Positions 1-8,400 of a DNA stretch of 33,074 nt are shown in pieces. Within the stretch, counting starts at the first letter, position 1. Each line of letters opens with the position of its first letter. The notes below the pieces were generated by a model, which was not told the origin of the DNA, made no database searches, and saw only the letters and a list, made by a program, of their open reading frames with translations. The translations under genes and the position numbers were made by a program. The DNA comes from Phycisphaerae bacterium (GTDB taxonomy: Bacteria > Planctomycetota > Phycisphaerae > UBA1845), in NCBI GenBank assembly GCA_029260015.1, contig JAJDEB010000013.1:1-33074 (forward strand), given 5' to 3'.

Positions 1-696
<696 letters not shown>

Positions 697-730
697 GGCA
701 CTCAGCCCTATGGGTTGGGTGCCGTTTTTT
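697..730 (+). terminator. Intrinsic terminator of the 16S transcript
   Basis: A 12-bp stem (697-708 with 712-723, including G-T pairs) closed by a three-base loop is followed by G and six T (725-730). This is a classical Rho-independent terminator on the plus strand. It lies between the 16S rRNA and the tRNA-Ala promoter, so the 16S appears to be transcribed without 23S or 5S. Confidence 0.8.
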
Positions 731-801
731 GTTTCCGTCAATTGCGGGGTGCGGACAAGCTGTGCGGCAGCAAGCGGTATAGCGTCACCAGAGCCGCAGA
801 A

Positions 802-830
802 TTGAAACCCCGCAACGAATGGGGTATAGA
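802..830 (+). promoter_or_regulatory. Promoter of tRNA-Ala
   Basis: The -35 box TTGAAA (802-807) and the -10 box TATAGA (825-830) are separated by exactly 17 nt. The expected start near 837 lies about 15 nt upstream of the tRNA. It follows the 16S terminator, which fits an independent transcription unit. The assignment is by consensus only. Confidence 0.5.
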
Positions 831-851
831 TACAACCAGCACAAATCACAC

Positions 852-924
<73 letters not shown>

Positions 925-938
925 GTTCCTTGCCTGTC

Positions 939-1787
939 CTAACTCGCTTTCTTTGGGTTGTAACGCATTGGAGGCGGTGGGACGAATTCACGCATCAATT
1001 CTGAGCTTCGTGTAAGAGCATTTACCGGGCCTTCAGGGTTTGGTTCTATTTTGTGGCCACATTCGGGGCATTGTTGAGATTCATTGCACCGCAGGTCGTA
1101 GGTGCATTTCAAGCAAATCGCTGTGTCGCTTATGATCAGCGGGCCCCGTAGCTTCCAGTAGATAGCACCAGCAATAATCACTGGCGGGAAAAAGAAGGCG
1201 AAAGCTGCGATACTGGTAGGAATCAAAGCTAAGATTTGAATGTAAGACCCAGTGGGATCAACTTGCCACAGCCACTCCATGACTTGCCGAAACCACACCG
1301 GTGGCTTGGACGTCAAGTAGCTTAGGAACATATCGGTTGCGATCCAGTTGAAGAACCCGAGTGTTCCTCCTGCAAGAATGCTTCCTGCTGCGCTCACGAG
1401 CCTTGAGTTCTTAACGCGCCTGCAAGTGTAGAGGCAATAGCCGATTCTAAGTGACGAGTCCGGAAGTTCGTAGATTTTCATTGAATTAACTTCACTGAAA
1501 AAGATCAGGCGAGATGGTTCAGGCTTACCATCGTAAATGTAGAAATGGTGGCCGTATGCGCACTGAGGGTAGATTTTCTTGACCTCGCCATGCTCTCGAA
1601 TCTTCACCTTGCAACGCTTGCTGCTATCTCCCCACCGAATGCGAAGAACTCGGTATCGCATCGCCTGCAGATATCGCTTTAGATGCTTTCTTCTGCGTCG
1701 CGTGTCTTTAATAGCCCAGACAGTCGCGGGAATCAGAATCAGGACGTTGATTCCAAATGCAATGGATAGTAGGTACGCCTGATTCAT
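939..1787 (-). CDS. Membrane protein with C-terminal zinc ribbon (paralog 1)
   Basis: The protein has 282 residues and no known function. It has a hydrophobic N-terminal segment (about residues 4-25), a basic cytosolic-type stretch, two further hydrophobic segments in the middle, and a C-terminal zinc ribbon at residues 225-244 with cysteines spaced C-x2-C-x11-C-x2-C. The usual CGYDL is CTYDL here. A proline-rich tail follows. The ATG at 1787 is preceded by GGAAG at a good distance. Residues around HFYIYDG, LIFF and YELPDSSL align by eye with the next gene upstream (HFYIVTN, LVFF, HEIPDADL), so the two are tandem paralogs. The ribbon may bind Zn and mediate protein or nucleic-acid contacts (inference). 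Confidence 0.85.
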   Translation of the reverse strand: MNQAYLLSIAFGINVLILIPATVWAIKDTRRRRKHLKRYLQAMRYRVLRIRWGDSSKRCKVKIREHGEVKKIYPQCAYGHHFYIYDGKPEPSRLIFFSEVNSMKIYELPDSSLRIGYCLYTCRRVKNSRLVSAAGSILAGGTLGFFNWIATDMFLSYLTSKPPVWFRQVMEWLWQVDPTGSYIQILALIPTSIAAFAFFFPPVIIAGAIYWKLRGPLIISDTAICLKCTYDLRCNESQQCPECGHKIEPNPEGPVNALTRSSELMREFVPPPPMRYNPKKAS

Positions 1788-1834
1788 TTGCGTTCTTCCG
1801 TCTGACCCGTAATGAAATAGTTGATTCTAATAGT

Positions 1835-2587
1835 TTATGAGTCGTTCAAGTTTTCATTTGCAAACTCGCCGCACTCTGGGCAGATATTCGTTTCACTTCC
1901 CCTCAGGTCGTAACCGCATTCTAAGCAGATGGGCGTGTCGCTGATTATTGCCTCAAACCTCATGAGGCGGTAGGCAGCAATTGCGCAGGAAATCGGTATC
2001 AGTATGACCAGTAGAACTAATGCCGCGATGGCGGTGAGCATGATCGAATCCATCGACGGAAACGGTCCCTTCCCTGCAAGGATAGAACGCATCAGCCCCG
2101 TCGATGCATAAACGGCAAACATCGTTACCGTCGCGCTACCCGCCATAGCAAGAAATGCAACGGCGATGCAATATGCGATGCTGTTCTTCTTGTGCCTGCG
2201 GTAGTAAAGATATTGATCTGCAAGCAAATCGGCATCCGGAATTTCGTGAAGATTCGTTGAGCCGTCGTTATTGAAGAACACAAGGTGGCTGATTGTGTCG
2301 TCGTTTGTAACGATATAGAAATGGCGGCCATCGAGCGTTCGGAAAGTCGATTCGGATTCTTTCCCGTCGGCGAGGAATCTGACGATGTAGTCATCATGAT
2401 TCTCGTGACCTGGAATTCTTTCAAAGCCGAGTGGCGTGAAGCCGGAATCGCGCAGGAACTTCCGGATTCTGTTTCGGTCGCCGATTCGTGAAACAATCGA
2501 ACTTAGCCAGGAAAATAGGAAGAACGGAATCAGGTCAAGGACGATCACTATGAAGGCGATGACGATGTCAGGAATGCCAGCAATCAT
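1835..2587 (-). CDS. Membrane protein with C-terminal zinc ribbon (paralog 2)
   Basis: A 250-residue protein of unknown function with the same plan as its downstream neighbour: an N-terminal hydrophobic segment, a soluble domain containing HFYIVTN and HEIPDADL, two hydrophobic segments, then a zinc ribbon at residues 221-240 (CLECGYDLRG...CPECG). The start is ATG at 2587; no clear Shine-Dalgarno is visible. It lies 47 nt upstream of paralog 1 and 48 nt downstream of a third zinc-ribbon gene, so the three probably form one transcript. Ribbons of this type are abundant in planctomycete genomes, but I know of no assigned role. Confidence 0.85.
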   Translation of the reverse strand: MIAGIPDIVIAFIVIVLDLIPFFLFSWLSSIVSRIGDRNRIRKFLRDSGFTPLGFERIPGHENHDDYIVRFLADGKESESTFRTLDGRHFYIVTNDDTISHLVFFNNDGSTNLHEIPDADLLADQYLYYRRHKKNSIAYCIAVAFLAMAGSATVTMFAVYASTGLMRSILAGKGPFPSMDSIMLTAIAALVLLVILIPISCAIAAYRLMRFEAIISDTPICLECGYDLRGSETNICPECGEFANENLNDS

Positions 2588-2635
2588 AGATCGTCTGGAA
2601 CCATTAGGTCGAACGAATTCGCATCGACAATAGGA

Positions 2636-3196
2636 TTACTGCAACATTTCTGTTGGGGCTTCGGTGACGCAACAGCCGCATTCCGGGCAATCGCCCGATG
2701 TGTTGACCTTCAGATTATAGCCGCAGTGCTTGCAATGTCCTGGAATTGGTCTGGGGCGACGAGCAAATTGGACTGCGAATGCGACGAACGGAATTAAGAC
2801 GAATGGCCAAAGCGGAATAAGAACTTCTTTGCCTATGGGACGTGTTGGCCGTTTGGTTGGTCTTATGAGCGGACCATTCCGCAATTGCCAGATGGGCTTG
2901 CTTGAGAACCAGTTAAGTTGGAGTCGCTCAAGTGGACGGAACACTCGTTGTGGCGGACAGTACACACTTCGTGGGCGCCATATCATTCCGTTGTCCGAAA
3001 ATATGAAAATGCAGATAGCACCGCCAGTGAGGGAAACATGCGAACGGTCTGTGAGACGAATGGACAGAATTGCTGCGAGCGACAAGGACCACGAAGTCAG
3101 TAGCAATAGACTTGCCACAATTGCAATTCGCCCCTTGCAGCCGATGGTTTGATACCAGTTTCGCGGCGATGAATTGTTTTGGGGACTGTTCGACAT
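2636..3196 (-). CDS. Small membrane protein with C-terminal zinc ribbon
   Basis: A 186-residue protein of unknown function. It has a hydrophobic segment near the N terminus (about residues 22-45), a soluble segment of about 80 residues, a second hydrophobic segment ahead of the ribbon, and a zinc ribbon at residues 155-174 (CKHCGYNLKV...CPECG) with two extra cysteines directly after it. The middle region does not obviously match the two downstream paralogs. I chose ATG 3196 over an upstream TTG at 3202. A strong hairpin sits 12 nt upstream of the ATG and no Shine-Dalgarno is visible, so initiation may be unusual or controlled by the hairpin. Confidence 0.8.
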   Translation of the reverse strand: MSNSPQNNSSPRNWYQTIGCKGRIAIVASLLLLTSWSLSLAAILSIRLTDRSHVSLTGGAICIFIFSDNGMIWRPRSVYCPPQRVFRPLERLQLNWFSSKPIWQLRNGPLIRPTKRPTRPIGKEVLIPLWPFVLIPFVAFAVQFARRPRPIPGHCKHCGYNLKVNTSGDCPECGCCVTEAPTEMLQ

Positions 3197-3208
3197 TATC
3201 AAATAGGA

Positions 3209-3239
3209 CGACCGGGGAGCCGATTGGGTTCCCCGGTCG
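3209..3239. terminator. Strong hairpin between the oligopeptidase and zinc-ribbon genes
   Basis: A 13-bp stem (3209-3221 with 3227-3239) with a 5-nt loop. On the plus strand it is followed by TTTTATTGTATT, a good terminator tail, but no plus-strand gene precedes it. On the minus strand it follows the oligopeptidase gene and is trailed by a weaker T-rich stretch. It may end the oligopeptidase transcript or attenuate read-through into the zinc-ribbon cluster. Confidence 0.5.
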
Positions 3240-3285
3240 TTTTATTGTATTGCTGCTTTGGTTTGGATTGTTGGAAAATCGCCGA

Positions 3286-5397
3286 TTACATCCTCAATTC
3301 CCTGCATAGGAACGCTAGTTTGTCGGTGCTTTCTTCTATTCGCATGGTGGTTGGTTTGCCTGCGCCGTGGCCGGCTCTTGTTTCGATGCGGATCAGGGTT
3401 GGGGCTTCGCCGGCTTGGGCGGCTTGGATGGCTGCTGCGAATTTGAAGCTGTGGGCTGGGACTACGCGATCGTCGTGATCACCCGTTGTAATCATGGTGG
3501 CTGGGTAGCTGGAGCCTTCCTTTACATTGTGCAGCGGTGAGTAGGCGTACAGCGCGTCGAACTCGTCTTTGTTATCCACGGACCCATAATCCGACATCCA
3601 TGCCCAGCCGATCGTAAAGTCCTTGAATCTTAGCATGTCCAGCACGCCGACGGCTGGCAGCGCCGCACCGAACAGGTCCGGGCGCTGGGTGATGCATGCC
3701 CCGACGAGCAATCCGCCGTTGCTACCGCCTGCGATCGAAAGTTTTTCCGGGCGCGTGTAGTTGTTTTCGATCAACCATTCGCCAGCCGCGATGAAGTCGT
3801 CGAAGACGTTCTGCTTGGTGAGTTTGGTTCCGGCTTGGTGCCACTCACGGCCGTACTCACCACCACCGCGAATATTTGCCACCGCATACACACCGCCCAT
3901 TTCCATCCACACGAGGTTCGTGACACTGAATCCGGGCGTAATCGGAATGTTGAAACCGCCGTAGCCGTACAACAGCGTCGGGTTGTTACCGGTTTTCCAA
4001 AGTCCCTTCTTGTGCGTGATGAACATCGGCACGCGGGTTCCGTCCTTGCTGGTGTAGAAAATCTGCTTGGTAACATAACGCGACGGATCGATATCGACTT
4101 TGGGCTTGCGATAAAGAGAACTGGTGTTCGTTTCAAAATCGTAGCGGTAGATTGAACTGGGTGTGCTAAAGCTGGAGAACGAATAGAACGTTTCGGTGTC
4201 GCTTCGTTTACCGCTGAAACCACCAGCGCTTCCGATGCCCGGCAACTCCACTTCGCCGGCATCGGTTCCGTCGATGTTGTAAAGGCGAACCTGCGTGCGG
4301 GCGTCTTTGAGATACGTTGCGACGAACGTGTCGTTGATCAGGTTGACGCCGCGAAGCGTTTCTTCAGTTTCGCCGATGACTTCGCGCCAGTTGTTGCGGT
4401 CTGGATTGTTGGTGTCGATGGCGATGACGCGACCTTTCGGTGCGTCGAGATCGGTGCGGAACCAGAACACCGAACCTTCGTTATCGATGAAGGCGTACTG
4501 GGCTTCGAGTACGTCGATCAGCTTGACGACTTCCGAGCCAGGGACGCTCAAGTCCTTGTAGTAAAGGCGATTCTTGCGCTCGGTGCCTAGGCTGACGGAA
4601 ATGATCAGGTAACGGCCATCATCTGTGACCCCGCCAGAGAAGCCCCAGTCTTTATGGTCGGGACGTTCGTAGACCAACTCGTCGGCTGACTGCGGCGTGC
4701 CGAGTCGATGGTAGTAAAGCTTGTTGTATTCGTTGACGCTGCGGAGGGCTGAGTCGCCTGAAGGCGCGTCGTAGCGCGAGTAGTAGAAACCAGCCCCGTC
4801 TTTGGTCCACGATGCACCGGAGAACTTACTCCACTCAATGAGGTCGGGCAGGTCTTTACCGCTCTCGATTTCGCGGACGCGCCATTCGATCCAATCGGAC
4901 CCACCTTCCGAAACCGAGTATGCGACATTCTTGCCATCGTCGCTGACGGCATAGTCAGACATCGCGACGGTGCCATCCTCCGAGAACTTGTTCGGGTCGA
5001 TGAGGACGGTCGGTTGTTCGTCAAGGTCGCGGGTGGTGTACAAGACGGAATGGTTTTGCAAGCCGTCGTTCTTAAAGAAGAAGTAACGGCCACCCTTCTT
5101 GTAGGGCGTGCCGTACTTTTCATAGTTCCAAAGCTCGGTGAGGCGTTTTAGAATTTTCTCGCGCTGCGGAATGCCTTCGAGGTAACTGAAGGTGAGTTTG
5201 TTTTCGGCTTCGATCCATTCGCGCGATTCGGGTGCGTCGGGGTCTTCCAGCCAGCGATACGGATCGGGTACCTTCACGCCGTGGTAAGTATCGACGACGT
5301 CGCCTTTGCGGGCTTGCGGGTAGTCGAAGTTACGCTTCTCTACACAGCCAGCCGCCAACACGAAAACCAAAGTGAGTAAACCCAATACGCGTTTCAT
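3286..5397 (-). CDS. Prolyl oligopeptidase family serine peptidase (S9A), lipoprotein
   Basis: A 703-residue enzyme that would hydrolyse peptides after proline outside the cytoplasm. The N terminus is a lipoprotein signal with lipobox LAAGC and acylated Cys18. The S9 N-terminal signature DPYRWLED follows, then a seven-bladed propeller region, then the alpha/beta-hydrolase domain. The nucleophile is Ser559 in GGSNGG; the other triad members are Asp642 or Asp643 in HDDRVVP and His677 in AGHGAGK, spaced as in known prolyl oligopeptidases. ATG 5397 has GGAG six nt upstream; an upstream TTG at 5409 is less likely. A possible promoter lies at 5475-5503. Classification to S9A is secure; the exact substrate is not. 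Confidence 0.95.
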   Translation of the reverse strand: MKRVLGLLTLVFVLAAGCVEKRNFDYPQARKGDVVDTYHGVKVPDPYRWLEDPDAPESREWIEAENKLTFSYLEGIPQREKILKRLTELWNYEKYGTPYKKGGRYFFFKNDGLQNHSVLYTTRDLDEQPTVLIDPNKFSEDGTVAMSDYAVSDDGKNVAYSVSEGGSDWIEWRVREIESGKDLPDLIEWSKFSGASWTKDGAGFYYSRYDAPSGDSALRSVNEYNKLYYHRLGTPQSADELVYERPDHKDWGFSGGVTDDGRYLIISVSLGTERKNRLYYKDLSVPGSEVVKLIDVLEAQYAFIDNEGSVFWFRTDLDAPKGRVIAIDTNNPDRNNWREVIGETEETLRGVNLINDTFVATYLKDARTQVRLYNIDGTDAGEVELPGIGSAGGFSGKRSDTETFYSFSSFSTPSSIYRYDFETNTSSLYRKPKVDIDPSRYVTKQIFYTSKDGTRVPMFITHKKGLWKTGNNPTLLYGYGGFNIPITPGFSVTNLVWMEMGGVYAVANIRGGGEYGREWHQAGTKLTKQNVFDDFIAAGEWLIENNYTRPEKLSIAGGSNGGLLVGACITQRPDLFGAALPAVGVLDMLRFKDFTIGWAWMSDYGSVDNKDEFDALYAYSPLHNVKEGSSYPATMITTGDHDDRVVPAHSFKFAAAIQAAQAGEAPTLIRIETRAGHGAGKPTTMRIEESTDKLAFLCRELRM

Positions 5398-5474
5398 GTG
5401 CGTCTCCAAAGTCGGTGAGGGAATGTGTTTTCAATTTTGCGGGTTCGCCTGCCCGCGTGAATTGTGACTGTGGT

Positions 5475-5503
5475 ATTGTGCTTTTTTGGGATGGGGGTCG
5501 CAA
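5475..5503 (-). promoter_or_regulatory. Possible promoter of the oligopeptidase gene
   Basis: On the minus strand TTGCGA and CACAAT are 17 nt apart, each matching four of six consensus bases. The start would fall about 70 nt upstream of the ATG. A consensus-only, weak call. Confidence 0.3.
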
Positions 5504-5583
5504 GTATTGCGACTGCGCGAATGGGTGATTCGACAGTTTCGTTTGTCGGAAGTTGTCGGCTGGCGCCGCCTGAAGGGCAGCGA

Positions 5584-5650
5584 TGTAGGGTCCGCTGTGC
5601 GGACCGAGATTCATATTTGCAATACGATGGTCCGCACAGCGGACCCTACA
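5584..5650. repeat. Palindromic repeat type A, copy 1, at the thyX stop codon
   Basis: Two perfect 22-nt inverted arms (5584-5605 and 5629-5650) enclose a 23-nt loop. Each arm is itself a small hairpin, GGTCCGC-TGT-GCGGACC, preceded by TGTAG. The right arm contains the TAG stop codon of thyX (5646-5648, read on the minus strand). A second copy at 25869-25936 stands in the same relation to the prenyl synthase gene. The thyX transcript would carry this large hairpin directly after its stop codon. It resembles a REP-like element; spurious peptides of the VRTADPT kind arise from it. Confidence 0.9.
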
Positions 5651-6422
5651 CTTTGCGCCAGGGTGTATCCGCCGCCTTCGTTCCGTCATCGAGTTCCGTC
5701 AGTTTGTAATCGCCGAACAGGTTGGGTGCGTCTTTCTGTAGAATTTCGCAGACCTTTGATGCGACGATGCGGATTTCGGTTTCGGCGTGTTCGTTGGCTC
5801 GCATCTCGATGAAGTGGCGAAGGGCGCGGCCATTACCGGTGATGAAGATTTTCGTTTCGGTCGCGTTGGGCAAAATGGACCGAGCGGCTTGTCGAGCCAT
5901 CTTGCGGCGGAGGGTTTTGTCGGAGACGTTTTCGAATTTGTGTTCCAACCCGCTGACGAGTTTGACGTATGCTTCCTGGCAATGCTGCGCCGCTGCCCGC
6001 CAGATTTCGTGAAGCTCGCCATCGTCGCCGATACAGTCCGGTTCCACGAAGTCAGCCGTCGATTCATCGACGTATCGCTGTGAGAGTTGCGAGTATCCGA
6101 ACCCCGCTCGATGGCGGACGAGTTCGTGGGTGAACGATCGCGACACGCCGGTGATGATGAAGTTCCAGACGCTGTGCTCGAGGACGCTGCCGTGCCCGAC
6201 CGAAAGCAACCGCTCTATGTAGGCTTTGTTGCCACCGGGTCGCGGTTTGGCGAAGCTCATGTAGCAGACGCGGCCGGCGACTTCGACCATTTTTTCGCCC
6301 GCAACGGAGGCGTCGGTCGTCCACGAGTTGATCTCATGATCACCAAGAAAACGCTCGATTTCAGCGTCGTCGGCGATCTGCTTGCCAACAAGATAGACGG
6401 ACGGTTCGCGGATAATGTTCAT
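5646..6422 (-). CDS. thyX: Flavin-dependent thymidylate synthase ThyX
   Basis: ThyX makes dTMP from dUMP using methylene-tetrahydrofolate, FAD and NADPH. The protein has about 258 residues, in the usual size range. The N-terminal core (PSVYLVGKQ) is followed by the signature RHR at residues 103-105 and SQLSQRY. The gap from RHR to the conserved Ser of SQRY is eight residues (AGFGYSQL), one more than the classical RHR-x7-S. Candidate ATG starts are 6491, 6431 and 6422; I chose 6422 because homology begins there, AGGG lies nine nt upstream, and a plausible promoter (TTGCAA 6504-6509, CATACT 6482-6487) would start transcription downstream of the ATG at 6491. The stop codon lies inside a type A repeat. 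Confidence 0.95.
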   Translation of the reverse strand: MNIIREPSVYLVGKQIADDAEIERFLGDHEINSWTTDASVAGEKMVEVAGRVCYMSFAKPRPGGNKAYIERLLSVGHGSVLEHSVWNFIITGVSRSFTHELVRHRAGFGYSQLSQRYVDESTADFVEPDCIGDDGELHEIWRAAAQHCQEAYVKLVSGLEHKFENVSDKTLRRKMARQAARSILPNATETKIFITGNGRALRHFIEMRANEHAETEIRIVASKVCEILQKDAPNLFGDYKLTELDDGTKAADTPWRKV

Positions 6423-6503
6423 GGGTCGCATCCCTGCTAGGTGGTCAAATATTGATTGAACGCATGGCAAATGATCCTCGGAGTATGGCATTTCACGATT
6501 CGA

Positions 6504-6531
6504 TTGCAAACCTCGGGCGGGTCAATATTAT
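6504..6531 (+). promoter_or_regulatory. Possible promoter of the phosphodiesterase-like gene
   Basis: TTGCAA (6504-6509) and TATTAT (6526-6531) are 16 nt apart on the plus strand. TTGCAA is self-complementary and could also serve as the -35 box of thyX on the other strand, making a compact divergent promoter pair. The leader to the coding region would be about 100 nt. Confidence 0.35.
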
Positions 6532-6640
6532 CGCAGCAAGAGCGTTGTTCTTGGCGTCTCGATCTAACCTGTGACCATGAAGGATTTACCGTTCGACCTG
6601 CTCAGGTTTTCACAAGGCTGCCCATCGACTGGAAAAAAGT

Positions 6641-8308
6641 TTGACTGAATCCGCTGCAAAAAAACACACCGATTTTCCACCTGTCGCGAACAAGGTTTTG
6701 ATCCTTGGTCTGGACGGTGCGACGTTTGACGTGATGGGTCCGCTGATGGATGCCGGGAAGATGCCGAACCTCAAGCGGCTTGTCGATGGCGGTACGTCGG
6801 GGATCATGCATTCGACCGTTCCACCGATCACGCCGGCGGCTTGGACGACGTTCATGACCGGTATCAATCCGGGCATTCATGGCATCATCGATTTCGAGCG
6901 TTACGACGTGCGGACGAATGCCTTGGGTTTCAATTCGACCAATGCACTGTCGCACGTTCGCAGCATCTGGCAGATTCTTTCGCATAAGGGTTATCGCGTC
7001 GGCAGTGTGAATGTGCCCATGACGTTTCCGCCGGTTCCGGTCAATGGGTTTCTCATCAGCGGATTTGAAGCCGTTAGCACCCAGACTGAGTTCACCCATC
7101 CGCCCGAACTTAAATCTGAGATACTCGATCGTTGGCCGGACTATTCGTTCAAGAATAAATGGAAGCGGAAGACCTTCGGTGGTGACGCGCTGTTCGCCGA
7201 AAACCTCAAAGACATCACGCGGACGTTTCATCAGGGCGCTGAGGTGCTGGAACATTGCGGCGAGAAGTATGGGTGGGATGTGATGATGATTGTCTACAAA
7301 ATGGTGGACAATCTTCAACACAAGGTGTGGCGCTATCTCGACCCGCGCACTCGCGATCGCTTTGGCAAACGCAGCCGGATGGCCCTCGACTGTTTTACCG
7401 AGCTTGATGTCGCGATCGGTAAGATCATGGCCTACGCCGAGCAGCACAACGCCCATATCTTCATGATGTCCGATCACGGGCATGGCAGCCTCGAAGGCAA
7501 AGTCCAGCCGAACTTGATGCTTGAGCAGTGGGGTTATCTGAGTATTCGTGGCGGTGGGGCACAGTCGCGCAACCGTATCCGGCAACGACTGGCTAAGCTC
7601 TTTCGCAAAAAGGGAAAGTTTGCAGCCGGTAGCTTCAGCCTCGAGGACGACCTTGCGGTGGACTTTTCAAAGACAAGGGCGGCTGTCGTTCACGCGGGGA
7701 TGGCTGGGTTCTTGTATATCAATCTCAAGGGGCGGCAGGAAACCGGTATTGTCGAACCGGAAGACTATGAAAACCTGCGCGACGAACTAAAAGCGCGATT
7801 CGAAGCGGCAGCCTGCAAAGATCCTAACGGAAACGAGATCAAGATTTTCGACGCGGTTCACAAACCGGAGGAGCTTTATGGCTGCTCGCGCGAAAAACGC
7901 GATTGGTTGCCCGACCTGATGCTGTCGCCGAAACCGAGCCTAGCCGTCGTGCGGAAGATTCGCGGCAATCGCTTCGTGTCGTGGGTGCCATTGCACAAAA
8001 TGGAAGGAACGCATCGGCCCGAAGGAGTGTTCGCGGTGCATGGTCCCGGTGTGGTCGCGGGCAAGAAGCTTGACGTGAATCTGATTGATGCGACGCCGAC
8101 GATTCTTTCAATGTTGGGGTTGGCCTATCCCGGTGACATGGGCGGCAAGGTGATTACCGATGCGTTCAATCCCGCGCTTCAGAAACGCATTGACGATTCG
8201 TCGTCGGTCGAGGCGTCGGAATCGATGTCGGCTGGCGCGAGCGCGTACTCGCAGGAAGACTTGCAGAAGCTGACTGCCCGGTTGGCGGACTTGGGCTACC
8301 TTGAGTAG
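6641..8308 (+). CDS. Type I phosphodiesterase/nucleotide pyrophosphatase family protein
   Basis: A 555-residue protein of the alkaline-phosphatase superfamily that hydrolyses phosphate esters or diesters with two metal ions; the substrate is unknown. The first metal ligand is Asp25 in LGLDGATFD. The nucleophile region is PPITPAAWTTFMTG, with Thr64 likely the nucleophile. INPGIHGI follows, and a metal-binding MSDHGHG lies in the middle of the chain. No signal peptide is visible, so it is probably cytoplasmic. No in-frame ATG precedes the essential Asp25, so the TTG at 6641, with GGA nearby, is the best start. It is the only plus-strand gene between thyX and the VKOR fusion. A type B repeat lies between its end and the convergent gene. 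Confidence 0.85.
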   Translation: MTESAAKKHTDFPPVANKVLILGLDGATFDVMGPLMDAGKMPNLKRLVDGGTSGIMHSTVPPITPAAWTTFMTGINPGIHGIIDFERYDVRTNALGFNSTNALSHVRSIWQILSHKGYRVGSVNVPMTFPPVPVNGFLISGFEAVSTQTEFTHPPELKSEILDRWPDYSFKNKWKRKTFGGDALFAENLKDITRTFHQGAEVLEHCGEKYGWDVMMIVYKMVDNLQHKVWRYLDPRTRDRFGKRSRMALDCFTELDVAIGKIMAYAEQHNAHIFMMSDHGHGSLEGKVQPNLMLEQWGYLSIRGGGAQSRNRIRQRLAKLFRKKGKFAAGSFSLEDDLAVDFSKTRAAVVHAGMAGFLYINLKGRQETGIVEPEDYENLRDELKARFEAAACKDPNGNEIKIFDAVHKPEELYGCSREKRDWLPDLMLSPKPSLAVVRKIRGNRFVSWVPLHKMEGTHRPEGVFAVHGPGVVAGKKLDVNLIDATPTILSMLGLAYPGDMGGKVITDAFNPALQKRIDDSSSVEASESMSAGASAYSQEDLQKLTARLADLGYLE

Positions 8309-8323
8309 GACATCGGTTCTGCT

Positions 8324-8389
8324 TGTAGGGTGGGCCATGCCCACCGCTGTTCAAACGTTAACGATTTGGTGGGCACGGCCCACCCTACA
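8324..8389. repeat. Palindromic repeat type B, copy 1
   Basis: Inverted 22-nt arms (8324-8345 and 8368-8389) with one G-T mismatch enclose a 22-nt loop. Each arm starts TGTAGGGT and contains a hairpin of the form GGTGGGC-CAT-GCCCACC. It lies between two convergent genes and could act as a two-way terminator. A second copy is at 21144-21210. The overall layout matches type A with a different stem. Confidence 0.85.
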
Positions 8390-8400
8390 CTGCGATTTGC

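Noticed and set aside
5330..5689. 119-residue minus-strand frame upstream of the oligopeptidase
   Set aside because: It runs across the type A repeat and out of frame into the oligopeptidase gene; no domain.
6456..6644. 62-residue plus-strand frame ending on the phosphodiesterase-like start
   Set aside because: The TTGA overlap looks like coupling, but the frame crosses the promoter region and has no ribosome-binding site or family likeness.
6602..7585. 327-residue minus-strand frame
   Set aside because: It is antisense to the phosphodiesterase-like gene, whose motifs are clear; no recognisable domain on the opposite strand.
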